Positions 26,001-33,569 of a DNA stretch of 64,000 nt are shown here, piece by piece (the stretch's first letter is position 1; every line of letters starts with the position of its first letter). This DNA comes from DATGPD01 sp031423015 (GTDB lineage: Bacteria; Planctomycetota; UBA1135; UBA2386). Where the stretch lies: NCBI GenBank assembly GCA_031423015.1, contig JANPER010000232.1:15237-79236 (forward strand), in the 5' to 3' direction. Under the pieces are notes generated by a model that worked only from the letters and a program-made list of their open reading frames with translations, searched no databases and had not been told where the DNA came from. The position numbers and the translations under genes were made by a program.

Positions 26001-26924
26001 CTGCCTCTCCTCGGCGATTTCCAGATGCACCCGGACGAAGTGGCCTTCCCAGCCGGCCGTGGCTACATCGCGTCCGGCGCCAATGGTTGGCAGATCGCGC
26101 TCGCCGTGCAGTCCTCCGCGTTGCCAAACTTCCGCGTCTATTCGGGGGGCGGCGTGGTCAACGGGCGACCGCGGTACGTGGCGTCCGGCTCGCCGGAGTG
26201 GAGCCGTGCGAGCGGCGGCCTCAACCCGCTCAACGGCTCGGCGACGCCGTTTGGCGACAACTCGTTCTACTGGACCCAGCTCGATTTCCTGAAGCGACAG
26301 ACCGTGGTCACCGCCGGCTTCGTCGACGTCCTGAACCCGCACCGCATCGACCCGGCGTTCCTGCAGAACACCGACCCGCGCCTGGGGCCGTACTTCCCCG
26401 CGGGCGCGGCGGCCGTGCTGCCGTCGAGCGTGGCGCCGCTCTACACGACCCTGTTCGAGCCGCCGCTGGACTCGCTCCCGGGTGGGACCGAGATCGTCGC
26501 GCAGTATCGCGGGGCGAGCATCGTCGATCCGCGGCCGTGGATCGCAACGGACTGCACGTTCCCCTATTGGACGCCGCGCAACCAGGTCCGGCCCGACCAC
26601 ATCAACTTCCCGTTGGATCCACGCAAGGCGGGCGACGCCGCGATCCGCAAGTACAGCGATCAGTTCAACGCGCGCAATCAGCCGCGCAACCACTGGGTCT
26701 ACCCATACAACCTGCACGTCACCGACTGGGTCGACGACCTGAACACGCTCACGCAGGCGACGTTCCTGGCGCAGTACGCGGGCCCGGTCGACTCCTTCCG
26801 ACCCAACGAAGTGCGCTACTTCGACTGGCGCTTCCTCATGCGGAACGCCGTCGAGGCGACGCCACCGGTGACGCCGGAGCTGGAGTCGTTCGCGGTGATC
26901 TATCGGTTGGAAGACAACCGCTAA
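23094..26924 (+). CDS. Giant secreted lipoprotein, unknown function
   Basis: 1276 residues from ATG 23094; a GTG 45 bases upstream would also keep the frame but lengthens the signal region. A signal peptide ends at ALATGAC, a weak lipobox. Near residues 150-215 the sequence has an Ig-like bacterial (Big_5) look: VPRNAALRVTFSRDLGLD. A similar PFAAALVRFSKPVDL stretch recurs near 490, so several such beta domains are likely. The C-terminal 500 residues are rich in Asn, Pro and aromatic residues (RYFDWRFLMRNAVEATP near the end) and match no family I recognise. No catalytic motif is visible. It is monocistronic, followed by a strong hairpin. Confidence 0.8.
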   Translation: MRTLPRSFVSVCHGHSWGASVALGALALATGACSKGGAPATGVQAGSLALVSVESGALVDVYGLRRTSIGSVTSSLYQRDVLIGADIVDERSSRTGLRRDNEITYDFLSSNPDNLQPRLLITRTIGSAEFAAAFAALDDNVRRVTPGQFGQDTGVTPFSVVPRNAALRVTFSRDLGLDASFFYVTADATIVGVKNTEAVQLLRIVGDPNDGELRGDFQVLPARLIPRGNAIIVDPVLLGSEGVQLQVRNQAAGLPEAADQVGANLRLAIAIEGLLAIPGMRRDHEAELIGRNNGGQASIIRDFRSGHRADDTPQIKRGFRRDPLPLHIVGELLLYLERVEEVDEFTQLVTLYKEGIRHRIDAGDSLRIVALDGAATVLAITEIVADPGDSKDEAHTRVLVRREEALATADPRSIPGYPADRAAREPWLIQNAPRAVLLAQFESGDGQATSDDPQHFVRFSPQPIPDENGRVVANRNVSPFAAALVRFSKPVDLTSVRAQDSLFFASKPMLGLSGAAAIADFLAQTNMEPQSFVRDKFLTPHLIVGARFDEDGSQTTIRLQPPLGFYLDDVTRQPQNAAFRTCFLHILGGPDGIKDLPGNELDFLPAAGRVQDAMTIDFSLDAREVGGRPLFANNRVINVARRFAAIDEDENPSYFIADEIRQVGGAVNEKSYPLEDLFGAVSHVGGRLAARPTTRVAKVADDLNQQPPPPQNSDLRFCPESPAQVASAAASVRYGQPLQNPLNPYGCRLMTLWREIDMSLSRVDPYDFNLDVEEMHWAPHSARPITFDEFDRMSLFLGHSESRAENCVGATSALPTLGASGLQDTFANNYVRDLDLRGVPEPNGPRNPAPHAGYVDRYVVIDATLAFTEPNNINRFMPLPPLQKPYFVWRDETVAAQGGDSRASGDVNVSTRTFEPYIISPWLMGGGRYVTRTNQGLSLNVGRWITGRNYNIRARTPETFTQGLAGSIALPLLGDFQMHPDEVAFPAGRGYIASGANGWQIALAVQSSALPNFRVYSGGGVVNGRPRYVASGSPEWSRASGGLNPLNGSATPFGDNSFYWTQLDFLKRQTVVTAGFVDVLNPHRIDPAFLQNTDPRLGPYFPAGAAAVLPSSVAPLYTTLFEPPLDSLPGGTEIVAQYRGASIVDPRPWIATDCTFPYWTPRNQVRPDHINFPLDPRKAGDAAIRKYSDQFNARNQPRNHWVYPYNLHVTDWVDDLNTLTQATFLAQYAGPVDSFRPNEVRYFDWRFLMRNAVEATPPVTPELESFAVIYRLEDNR

Positions 26925-26925
26925 G

Positions 26926-26976
26926 TTCCACAGCCGAAGCATCTTCGCGAAGCGCGAAGATGTTTCGGCTGTGGAA
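26926..26976 (+). terminator. Long near-perfect hairpin, probable terminator
   Basis: Two 24-base arms (26926-26949 and 26953-26976) pair completely except for one G-U wobble, around the 3-base loop AAG. The left arm begins two bases after the lipoprotein stop codon. No T tract follows, so it may stop transcription without U's, protect the mRNA end, or be a cruciform-forming site. Confidence 0.6.
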
Positions 26977-26977
26977 A

Positions 26978-27008
26978 GTCATGAGCCGTAAGTCATTAGC
27001 CGTAAGTC
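26978..27008. repeat. Two 14-base tandem repeats plus a partial third
   Basis: GTCATGAGCCGTAA (26978-26991) is followed directly by GTCATTAGCCGTAA (26992-27005) and the start GTC of a third copy. It sits immediately after the long hairpin. Function unknown; binding site or slippage relic. Confidence 0.45.
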
Positions 27009-27253
27009 CAGAACGCGGACAGGCGGCGGCGATGAAGGCGGTCAGACAGCGGTCTCAAACTTAGGGCTTCTATGACTCGCGGCCGAGCCGCCCGTTGGCC
27101 GCCTTCGAGTCTCGTCGGTTGCGGCTCTGCGGCGCTAAGGGTCTTCTCCGGTAGAGACCGCGCACCGCAGTCGTATTCCTCGGCCTTCGCAGCCCCTCGA
27201 ACTCGCGATCGGATGCGCGGCGCATGGTCGGCGGCGTGCTATCTTCTCGCGTG
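27009..27253. other. Intergenic region without recognised genes
   Basis: After the tandem repeats, this stretch has open frames on both strands, but their translations are Arg/Ser/Ala-rich with no family resemblance. Nothing supports a gene or RNA here. Confidence 0.4.
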
Positions 27254-27556
27254 GTGACTTCCACTCCCGAGCAACGCCTAGCCCGTCTCATCCGCAACGC
27301 GCGGCGCGGTTGGCAGCTTGCCGCGCATGATCCGCAGGTGCGTGAGCGCGCGCGGCAGTGGCTGGCAGCACACCCCTCGACGATGCCCGAGGTCGACGCG
27401 ATGTGGACCGAGTGCCTAAGCGGCACGGGCGCTCTACACGATTGGTTGAACTCTGCCGCGCCTGCCACTGACTGGCCCCACTCGCTCCCGCTGCACTCGC
27501 TGCTCGCTGGCCACCCCTTTCCTGACCAGCCGCAATGGGTGGAAGTTCCGAGGTAG
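27254..27556 (+). CDS. Small helical protein, unknown
   Basis: About 100 residues from GTG 27254 (an ATG at 27224 is the longer option). The protein is amphipathic and likely all helical: EQRLARLIRNARRGWQLA, then VRERARQWLAAHP. It is rich in Trp (five in the C-terminal half). No family is recognised. It precedes a second tiny frame and the ECF sigma factor on the same strand, so it may belong to their transcript. Confidence 0.6.
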   Translation: MTSTPEQRLARLIRNARRGWQLAAHDPQVRERARQWLAAHPSTMPEVDAMWTECLSGTGALHDWLNSAAPATDWPHSLPLHSLLAGHPFPDQPQWVEVPR

Positions 27557-27687
27557 CGCGCGTCGTGTCCGACGCCGCACGCCTGGTGCGGCAAAGGCGC
27601 GGCGAGATCCGCGCTGCGGATCGCTCTATGCGCTTCGAACACGGGCTGGCCGAACTCCGGGCTCTGCTTGCCCGTGCGAGTTCCTAG
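27535..27687 (+). CDS. Small protein of 50 residues, unknown
   Basis: ATG 27535 overlaps the end of the preceding gene by 22 bases in another frame. The product, MGGSSEVARVVSDAARLV..., continues as a charged amphipathic helix (FEHGLAELRALLARASS). The codon third-position bias fits the genome. Size and context are the only support; no family is known. Confidence 0.45.
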   Translation: MGGSSEVARVVSDAARLVRQRRGEIRAADRSMRFEHGLAELRALLARASS

Positions 27688-27772
27688 CACGGTCGGCACC
27701 CGGCGCGACCAAGCGTGCACGCAACACCGCGAGCCATCGTCCCGCCGTGGATAGCATGCCGCCCTCGCCCGC

Positions 27773-28426
27773 ATGTCGCACTCACCCGCCGATCATCCGT
27801 TCGCGCCCGCCGACAATCCGCTGCGCGACGATCGCTCCGAGACCTGGGATCGCTTGATCGAGGCGGTGCATCCGGCGTCGCTGTTGATCCTCATCGACGG
27901 CCAGATCGGCCCCCGCCTGCGTACCGAAGTTTCGCCCGAAGACATCCTGCAGGAAGCGCTGTTGTGCGCCTGGCGTGATCGCAAGCAGGTGCCGTGGACC
28001 GGCGTCGCTGCGTTCCGCCGCTGGCTGATCAGCTTGGTGCAGCGGCGGATTCGCGACCTGGTGGACACCGTGCGCGCCAAGAAGCGCGGCGGCGACGTGC
28101 GCACCGTGCACCTGTCGGCGCTGCACAGCAACGACGCGTCGTCGTCGGCCGCCGTGTTCGCCGGGCCGGTCGACTACACCACCCCGGGCCGCGTCGCGCG
28201 TCTGCGCGAGCAGGCCGCGGCAATGCAACAGGCGCTCGAAGCGTTGCCCGACGAACTGCGCGACGTGCTGGTGCTGCGCTTGTTCGAAGACCAAGAGATC
28301 CTCGTCATCGCCAGCAAGCTCGGCCTCGGGGAATCGGCGGTGCGCCACCGCTTCCGCAAGGCCGCGGGGATCTACTACGCGCGCTTGCAAGAACTGCTGT
28401 CGGGCACGCCTGAGCCGGTCGCATGA
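27773..28426 (+). CDS. ECF sigma factor coupled to a receptor-like kinase
   Basis: 217 residues. Region 2 appears as VSPEDILQEALLCAW and FRRWLISLVQRRIRDLVD. Region 4 appears as LPDELRDVLVLRLFEDQEI followed by LGESAVRHRFRKA. The spacing and the long insert between the two regions fit the ECF groups found in Planctomycetota next to kinases. The start is ATG 27773. The gene ends in ATGA overlap with the kinase gene, so the two are made together. In such pairs phosphorylation by the kinase is thought to control the sigma factor; that is inference here. Confidence 0.88.
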   Translation: MSHSPADHPFAPADNPLRDDRSETWDRLIEAVHPASLLILIDGQIGPRLRTEVSPEDILQEALLCAWRDRKQVPWTGVAAFRRWLISLVQRRIRDLVDTVRAKKRGGDVRTVHLSALHSNDASSSAAVFAGPVDYTTPGRVARLREQAAAMQQALEALPDELRDVLVLRLFEDQEILVIASKLGLGESAVRHRFRKAAGIYYARLQELLSGTPEPVA

Positions 28427-31400
28427 GCCAAGCGGCGCGACGCCGCGCGCGCGATCTTCCGCTTCCATGGCGGATGACGCCTGCACCCCCAAGAGTCGAC
28501 GATGTTGGCGACGATGCCGGTGCCGCGCTGCTCGACGAGGTGTTCGATCGCGCGGTGCGCGCGTTCTCGGAGAACACCCCGCTCGACGTCGACGATCTGG
28601 TAGCGGCACAGCCCTCGCTGCGACCGCGCGTCGAAGGCGTCGTGCGCCTGGCACGCCGCATCGCCCTCGTGCAGCGGATCGAAGCGCCTACGGTCGCCGG
28701 TTACGACCTTCTCGAAGAACTCGGCGCCGGCGGCATGGGCGTAGTGTGGCTCGCACGGCAACGCACGCTCGGTCGCCTAGTAGCGCTCAAGGTGTTGCCG
28801 CCTGCCGCCGCGGCGTCGAGCCGCGGCCGCGCCCGCTTTGCCGCCGAGGCGCGCGCGTTGGCAAGGGTGCGCCATCCAGCGCTGGTGCAAGTGTTCGACG
28901 TCGTCGCCAGCGACGCGGTGTGCGCCTACGCGATGGAACTGATCGAAGGCCGCTCGTTGGCGCAGATCCTCGCCGGCATGCGCACACGCCAAGGCCACGA
29001 CAGCGGCGCGTTCTTTGCCGAGCTGGGTGTTGAGTCTCCCGAAGGCGCGCCGCTGCACGTCGTGGTGTGCCGTCTCTTCGTGCAGGTCTTGCGCGCGATC
29101 GCTGCGTTGCACCGGCAAGGCCTCGTGCACCGCGACGTCAAGCCGTCGAACATCTTGGTGCGCAACGACGGCCACCCGGTGCTCTCCGACCTCGGGCTCG
29201 TGCTCGACGAAGACGCCGCAGCGATGACGCGCACTGGGCAGTTCGTGGGTACGCCGGCGTATGCCGCGGCGGAGCAACTGCGCGGCGAACGCGCCGACGC
29301 CGCGGTCGACGTGTGGGCGGCCGGCGTGGCACTGTTCGAGGCGCTCACGCGCGTGCATCCGTTCGCCGCGCGCGACGAGGGTGGCGTGCGCACGCGCATC
29401 CTCGGCGACACGCCGACGCGCCTGCGCGCCGTCGACAGGAGCCTGCCGCGCGACCTGGAGACGATCGTCGGCAAGGCGATCGCGCACGAACCCGCGCAGC
29501 GCTACGCCAGCGCGGACGCGTTCGCCGACGACTTGGAACGACTGCTGTCGTTGCAGCCAATCGCCGCGGTGCCGGCGTCGCTCGCGGTGCGCGCGAGGAA
29601 AGCGATGCGGCGCCATCGCGCGCTGTGGATTGCGGCGGCGCTGGGCGTCGTGGTGGCAGCGTTGCTCGGGACTCTGCTGGTGATGCAGCTCGCGCGTCAG
29701 GCGGGCCGACCGGGGCGCGCCGCCGAAGCAGTACGTCGCGCTCGCCTTCACCTGCTGCTGCCGACGTTCGCCGAGCAGACGCTGATCGCGGTGCATTCGA
29801 TTCCGGGCCAGTACGGTGATCGCCTGCACCACCAGGAAGCGAGCCTCGCCCAGGCGATCGCCGCCTACGAGGACGCCGATCAACAGTGGCCGCTCGACGC
29901 CACAACCAGCGCCGAGCACGAGGTCGTACGCGCGACGCACTCCGGGGAATCCCTGTCGACGGCGTTGTGCGCGCGGTGTCCGCTGACCGCCACCGTCGCG
30001 GACGGCGATGCGTTCCCCACCGAGGGCGAGCCTCGCCTCGTCGCCGCCAGCCGCGCCGATCGCCGCGCGCTGGGTCTGCTGGCGTTCCTCCGCGACGAGG
30101 TCAAGGCGTGCCATGCCGCCTGGGCTGGTCTGGACCTGCGCGAAGACATCCCTGATCCGCTGGTCGATGCCGCCTCCGGCACACTGCACCTGATCGAGAA
30201 TCGACCGGCCCTGGCGTTGCCGCGCTTGCTGGCCGCACGTCGCGCGTTCCCCGAGGCCGGGTTCTTGTGCGTCGACGCCGCCGACGCCGCGTGCCGGCTG
30301 GGAGATCCTGGTCTCGCCGAGCAGCTGCTGGCGACCGCGCAATCGCTATCCCTACAGGATCCCTACGAGACGCATCTCCGTGTGCACATGGACGTGCTCG
30401 CAGCGCGCGGTCGGATCGACGACGCGCTGGCGGTGTTGGCCGACCTGCGCACGCGCCACCAGGCCTGCGTCGCGCGCGACCGCATGGCCGACCGCTTGTG
30501 TGCTGTCAGGCGCTACGGCGAGGCGCTGCACCTCTGGTTGGACTTGAACGCCGAAATGCCAGGGGCGCCGTGGCTGGATCCGAACGACGACAAGCTGGTG
30601 GCGGCGCTCGATGGCTGGTGGCGGTCGTTGAGCTTCCGGGAGTTGATCGACGCGCTGTCAGGAACAGCGCCGTCGCGCATCGACCGCTTCAGTCTGAGCC
30701 GCCTAATGTGCACGCATCGCGACCACCCCCCGTCTTCGTCCGCACAAAGCGTGACGCTCGGGCGAGGCTCCTCCGCTTCCGAGTTCTGGCGTCCCGATTG
30801 GCGGGACCTCGAACTCACTTCGGAGATCCTCGCGATGACCACCCCCCAATCCTGGCGCGCCCGTCCGCTGGCGCGCCGCCTCGTTGCCTCCGCCGCACTC
30901 GCAATCGACTCACTTCTTGCCCGCAGCGGAATAGTGGGATGGGCTCCACCTGAGGTTCGCTCCCGCCTGCGAACCTGGTTGGGTCGTGCGGGCCTTTCGT
31001 TGATGACCGTCGGCACAGCGATGCTCAGCGCACGCGGGTCGGCGCAGAGTTCGGGGTGGACGCTGCTTGCGCCCGCCAACCACCCAAGCGCGCGCCGTCT
31101 CATGCCCTCGACGATCGACCCACAGACGAATCGCGTTGTCGCCTACGGCGGCTACTTGAACTCCCCGACCCCGGGCAGCGACTTCTGGACCTGGACCGGC
31201 ACCAACTGGCAGCTCCTCAGCGCGGCCGCAAACCCAGGTCCCCGCGAAGGAGCCGCGCTCTCTGCCGACCCGACGGGCGGAGTCTTACTCTTCGGCGGTT
31301 GGGACGGCACAAACTACACCTCGTCGACCTGGAGATGGTGGCTGGGAACCTGGACACAACTGAGTGCGGCCGGACCGAGTCCGCGTGAGTCTGCCGTGAT

Positions 31401-33318
31401 GGTCCTCGATCCCGTCCGCAACGTCGTCGTGCTGTACGGCGGCCGACTTCCAGATGCCTCGTTGCCGTCGGGACGAACTGCCGGAGACACCTGGGAATGG
31501 GATGGCATCCAGTGGACGCAGCGGCACCCCGCAACCTCGCCACCGCCGCTGGACGGACACGGCATGATCTATCACCCGATCCGCCACCGCGTGATGATCT
31601 TCGGCGGCCACACGACGCCTGGCGCGCTGCTCTACAACGACATCTGGGAGTGGGACGGCGTCAACTGGGCGCACGTCGAGGTGCAGGGAACACAGCCTGG
31701 CGTGCGTTGGACCCACGGGATGAGCTTCGACCCGCTGTCGTCCAAGGTCGTCGTCTTTGGTGGCGGCAACTACGGCGGGCTGATGGACGAGATGTGGGAA
31801 TTCGATGGCGTCGCATGGACGCAACGACAGGTCCAAGGACCCCAGCCCAGCCCGCGCAGCTATCTCCTTCAGGCCTACGATCCCGCCACGCACTCGATCT
31901 TGATCTTCGGTGGCTACGTCGGTGGAGGCTCCGACTCGACCGACGAAACCTGGCTCTATGGCGTGCCCGGTTCTCCGGTGGATGGCCAACAGACGACCGT
32001 GGACACGAGTCTGCCGCTCGTCTCCGCCTTCGCCGGCCAGGCCACCATCACCGTCACGCCGAAGAACGCCGCCGGCACTCCGCTCGGCGCCGGCCTCACC
32101 GTCACCCTCTCCACCACCGCCGGCACTCTCCTCGGTGCCGTCACTGACAACAACGACGGCACGTACACCCAAGTCTTGCAAGCAGCGCCGGGTGCACCTT
32201 CCGCCACCGTCTCGGCCACCGTCAACACGATCGCAATCACCGACACGGCGACCGTCACCTTCGTCCCCGTCGATCCCACGCAGTCGACGATCACGGTCAA
32301 CCCCGACGCCACTTTCCTCGGCGGCCACTCCCTCGTCACCGTGACGCCGAAGGACAACCTCGGCGTCGCCGTCGGTGCCGGTCTCACCGTCGCCTTACAA
32401 ACCACACTCGGCGCACTCACCGGCTCGGTCACCGACAACAACAACGGCACCTACACACAACGCCTCGACGCCACGCAACTCGGCACCGCCGCGATCAGCG
32501 CCACGGTGAACGGCCTGGCACTGCCGCCGGCGTCGCTCACCATCCTCGATGGTTCGCTCGGCGCGGTGATCGGCGTGCGCACCGACAACAACGCGTTCCC
32601 CTACGACTCGATCCAACAGGCGGTGAGCCGCGCGACCACCGACCAGCTCGTGCGCATTCTGGTGAACCCCGGCACGTACGACGAGGTCGTGCACTTGCGC
32701 AACCGCAGCAACCTGCAGATCGAAGGTCTATCGTCGCTCGGCCTCGTCACCGTGCGTGGCTTCCGCCTGTCGGACAGCAGCGACATCACCATCGCCTACT
32801 TCGACATCGACGGCAGCCAGCGCGCGCGGCACGGCATCAAGCTGCTCGGCGGCTGCAACCACAACCAGCGCGTAGTCGTGCACGACTGCTTCATCCACGA
32901 CGTGCAGGGCACCCACGACGGCATTCGCCTCGGCCGCGACAACTGCCACGTCGCGCTCCGCAACCTGCGCATCGAGCGCAGCGGCGGCGACGGCATCTCG
33001 ATGGCGGACGGTCCGTGCGAGGTGACCATCAGCGACGTCACCATCCTCAGCTCTGGCCTCGACGGCATCCGCACGGCTGACGAAGCCACCGTGCGCATCG
33101 AGCGCTGCCGCATCGAGAACAGCGGCACGCGTGGCCACGACCGCGAGGGCTACGGCATCTTCCGCCAACGCCACCGCACTGGCTTCGCTGCGCTCATCAC
33201 GGTGATCGCGAACACGTTCACTGGCAACCGCGGGCGGGTGGTGGCCAACAAATCGACGGTGAACCTGGGCAACTACGACCAGATGCTGGATGGCACCGAC
33301 GCGCAGGGCGGGTTCTGA
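28423..33318 (+). CDS. Giant transmembrane Ser/Thr kinase with Kelch, invasin-like and beta-helix ectodomain
   Basis: 1631 residues in one open frame. A Hanks-type kinase domain (about 94-370) has LGAGGMGVVW, the ATP-binding Lys in VALKVL, HRDVKPSN (about 236) and GTPAYAAAEQL; the DFG is DLG. One membrane helix lies near 400-422. TPR-like helices follow to about 770. A second hydrophobic segment sits near 855-880. Six Kelch repeats follow (about 880-1185; VVAYGGY, VLLFGGWDG, VVLYGG, VMIFGGH, VVVFGGG, LIFGGY). Two invasin/Big_1-like domains come next (about 1199-1380; TDNNDGTYTQ and TDNNNGTYTQ) and then a right-handed beta-helix. A second ATG with ggag lies at 30835 (residue 805), so two proteins may be made. 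The sigma factor overlaps its 5' end. Confidence 0.88.
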   Translation: MSQAARRRARDLPLPWRMTPAPPRVDDVGDDAGAALLDEVFDRAVRAFSENTPLDVDDLVAAQPSLRPRVEGVVRLARRIALVQRIEAPTVAGYDLLEELGAGGMGVVWLARQRTLGRLVALKVLPPAAAASSRGRARFAAEARALARVRHPALVQVFDVVASDAVCAYAMELIEGRSLAQILAGMRTRQGHDSGAFFAELGVESPEGAPLHVVVCRLFVQVLRAIAALHRQGLVHRDVKPSNILVRNDGHPVLSDLGLVLDEDAAAMTRTGQFVGTPAYAAAEQLRGERADAAVDVWAAGVALFEALTRVHPFAARDEGGVRTRILGDTPTRLRAVDRSLPRDLETIVGKAIAHEPAQRYASADAFADDLERLLSLQPIAAVPASLAVRARKAMRRHRALWIAAALGVVVAALLGTLLVMQLARQAGRPGRAAEAVRRARLHLLLPTFAEQTLIAVHSIPGQYGDRLHHQEASLAQAIAAYEDADQQWPLDATTSAEHEVVRATHSGESLSTALCARCPLTATVADGDAFPTEGEPRLVAASRADRRALGLLAFLRDEVKACHAAWAGLDLREDIPDPLVDAASGTLHLIENRPALALPRLLAARRAFPEAGFLCVDAADAACRLGDPGLAEQLLATAQSLSLQDPYETHLRVHMDVLAARGRIDDALAVLADLRTRHQACVARDRMADRLCAVRRYGEALHLWLDLNAEMPGAPWLDPNDDKLVAALDGWWRSLSFRELIDALSGTAPSRIDRFSLSRLMCTHRDHPPSSSAQSVTLGRGSSASEFWRPDWRDLELTSEILAMTTPQSWRARPLARRLVASAALAIDSLLARSGIVGWAPPEVRSRLRTWLGRAGLSLMTVGTAMLSARGSAQSSGWTLLAPANHPSARRLMPSTIDPQTNRVVAYGGYLNSPTPGSDFWTWTGTNWQLLSAAANPGPREGAALSADPTGGVLLFGGWDGTNYTSSTWRWWLGTWTQLSAAGPSPRESAVMVLDPVRNVVVLYGGRLPDASLPSGRTAGDTWEWDGIQWTQRHPATSPPPLDGHGMIYHPIRHRVMIFGGHTTPGALLYNDIWEWDGVNWAHVEVQGTQPGVRWTHGMSFDPLSSKVVVFGGGNYGGLMDEMWEFDGVAWTQRQVQGPQPSPRSYLLQAYDPATHSILIFGGYVGGGSDSTDETWLYGVPGSPVDGQQTTVDTSLPLVSAFAGQATITVTPKNAAGTPLGAGLTVTLSTTAGTLLGAVTDNNDGTYTQVLQAAPGAPSATVSATVNTIAITDTATVTFVPVDPTQSTITVNPDATFLGGHSLVTVTPKDNLGVAVGAGLTVALQTTLGALTGSVTDNNNGTYTQRLDATQLGTAAISATVNGLALPPASLTILDGSLGAVIGVRTDNNAFPYDSIQQAVSRATTDQLVRILVNPGTYDEVVHLRNRSNLQIEGLSSLGLVTVRGFRLSDSSDITIAYFDIDGSQRARHGIKLLGGCNHNQRVVVHDCFIHDVQGTHDGIRLGRDNCHVALRNLRIERSGGDGISMADGPCEVTISDVTILSSGLDGIRTADEATVRIERCRIENSGTRGHDREGYGIFRQRHRTGFAALITVIANTFTGNRGRVVANKSTVNLGNYDQMLDGTDAQGGF

Positions 33319-33353
33319 ACGCGGGCTAGCGCAGAACGGACCAACCCCGCGCC

Positions 33354-33569
33354 TCACCCGCCGCCGACGAAGCTCACGATCTCGAAGCGGTCGCCCGCCT
33401 GCACGGGTGTCGTCGCGTGCTCGGCCTTGCGCACGAGCTGGCGGTTGCGTTCGACGCCGACCCGCGTCGCGCTGACGCCGAGCTGCGACAGCAGGCCCTC
33501 GACGTTGAGGTCGCGCGGCACGCGCTTGGTCGCGCCGTTCACTTGGATCTCGATGGTGTCGTCACTCAT
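33354..33569 (-). CDS. thiS: Sulfur carrier protein ThiS
   Basis: 71 residues from ATG 33569. It is a ubiquitin-like beta-grasp protein (IQVNGATKRVP, VGVERNRQLV) ending in FVGGG, so the terminal Gly-Gly needed for adenylation and thiocarboxylation is present. It supplies sulfur to ThiG for thiazole synthesis. It is the last gene of a five-gene minus-strand operon and overlaps rlmI by four bases, far from thiG at 17907. Confidence 0.93.
   Translation of the reverse strand: MSDDTIEIQVNGATKRVPRDLNVEGLLSQLGVSATRVGVERNRQLVRKAEHATTPVQAGDRFEIVSFVGGG

Noticed and set aside
27070..27774. A 234-codon minus-strand frame before the receptor kinase module
   Set aside because: It is antisense to the two small plus-strand genes, Arg/Ser/Cys-rich and without a family.
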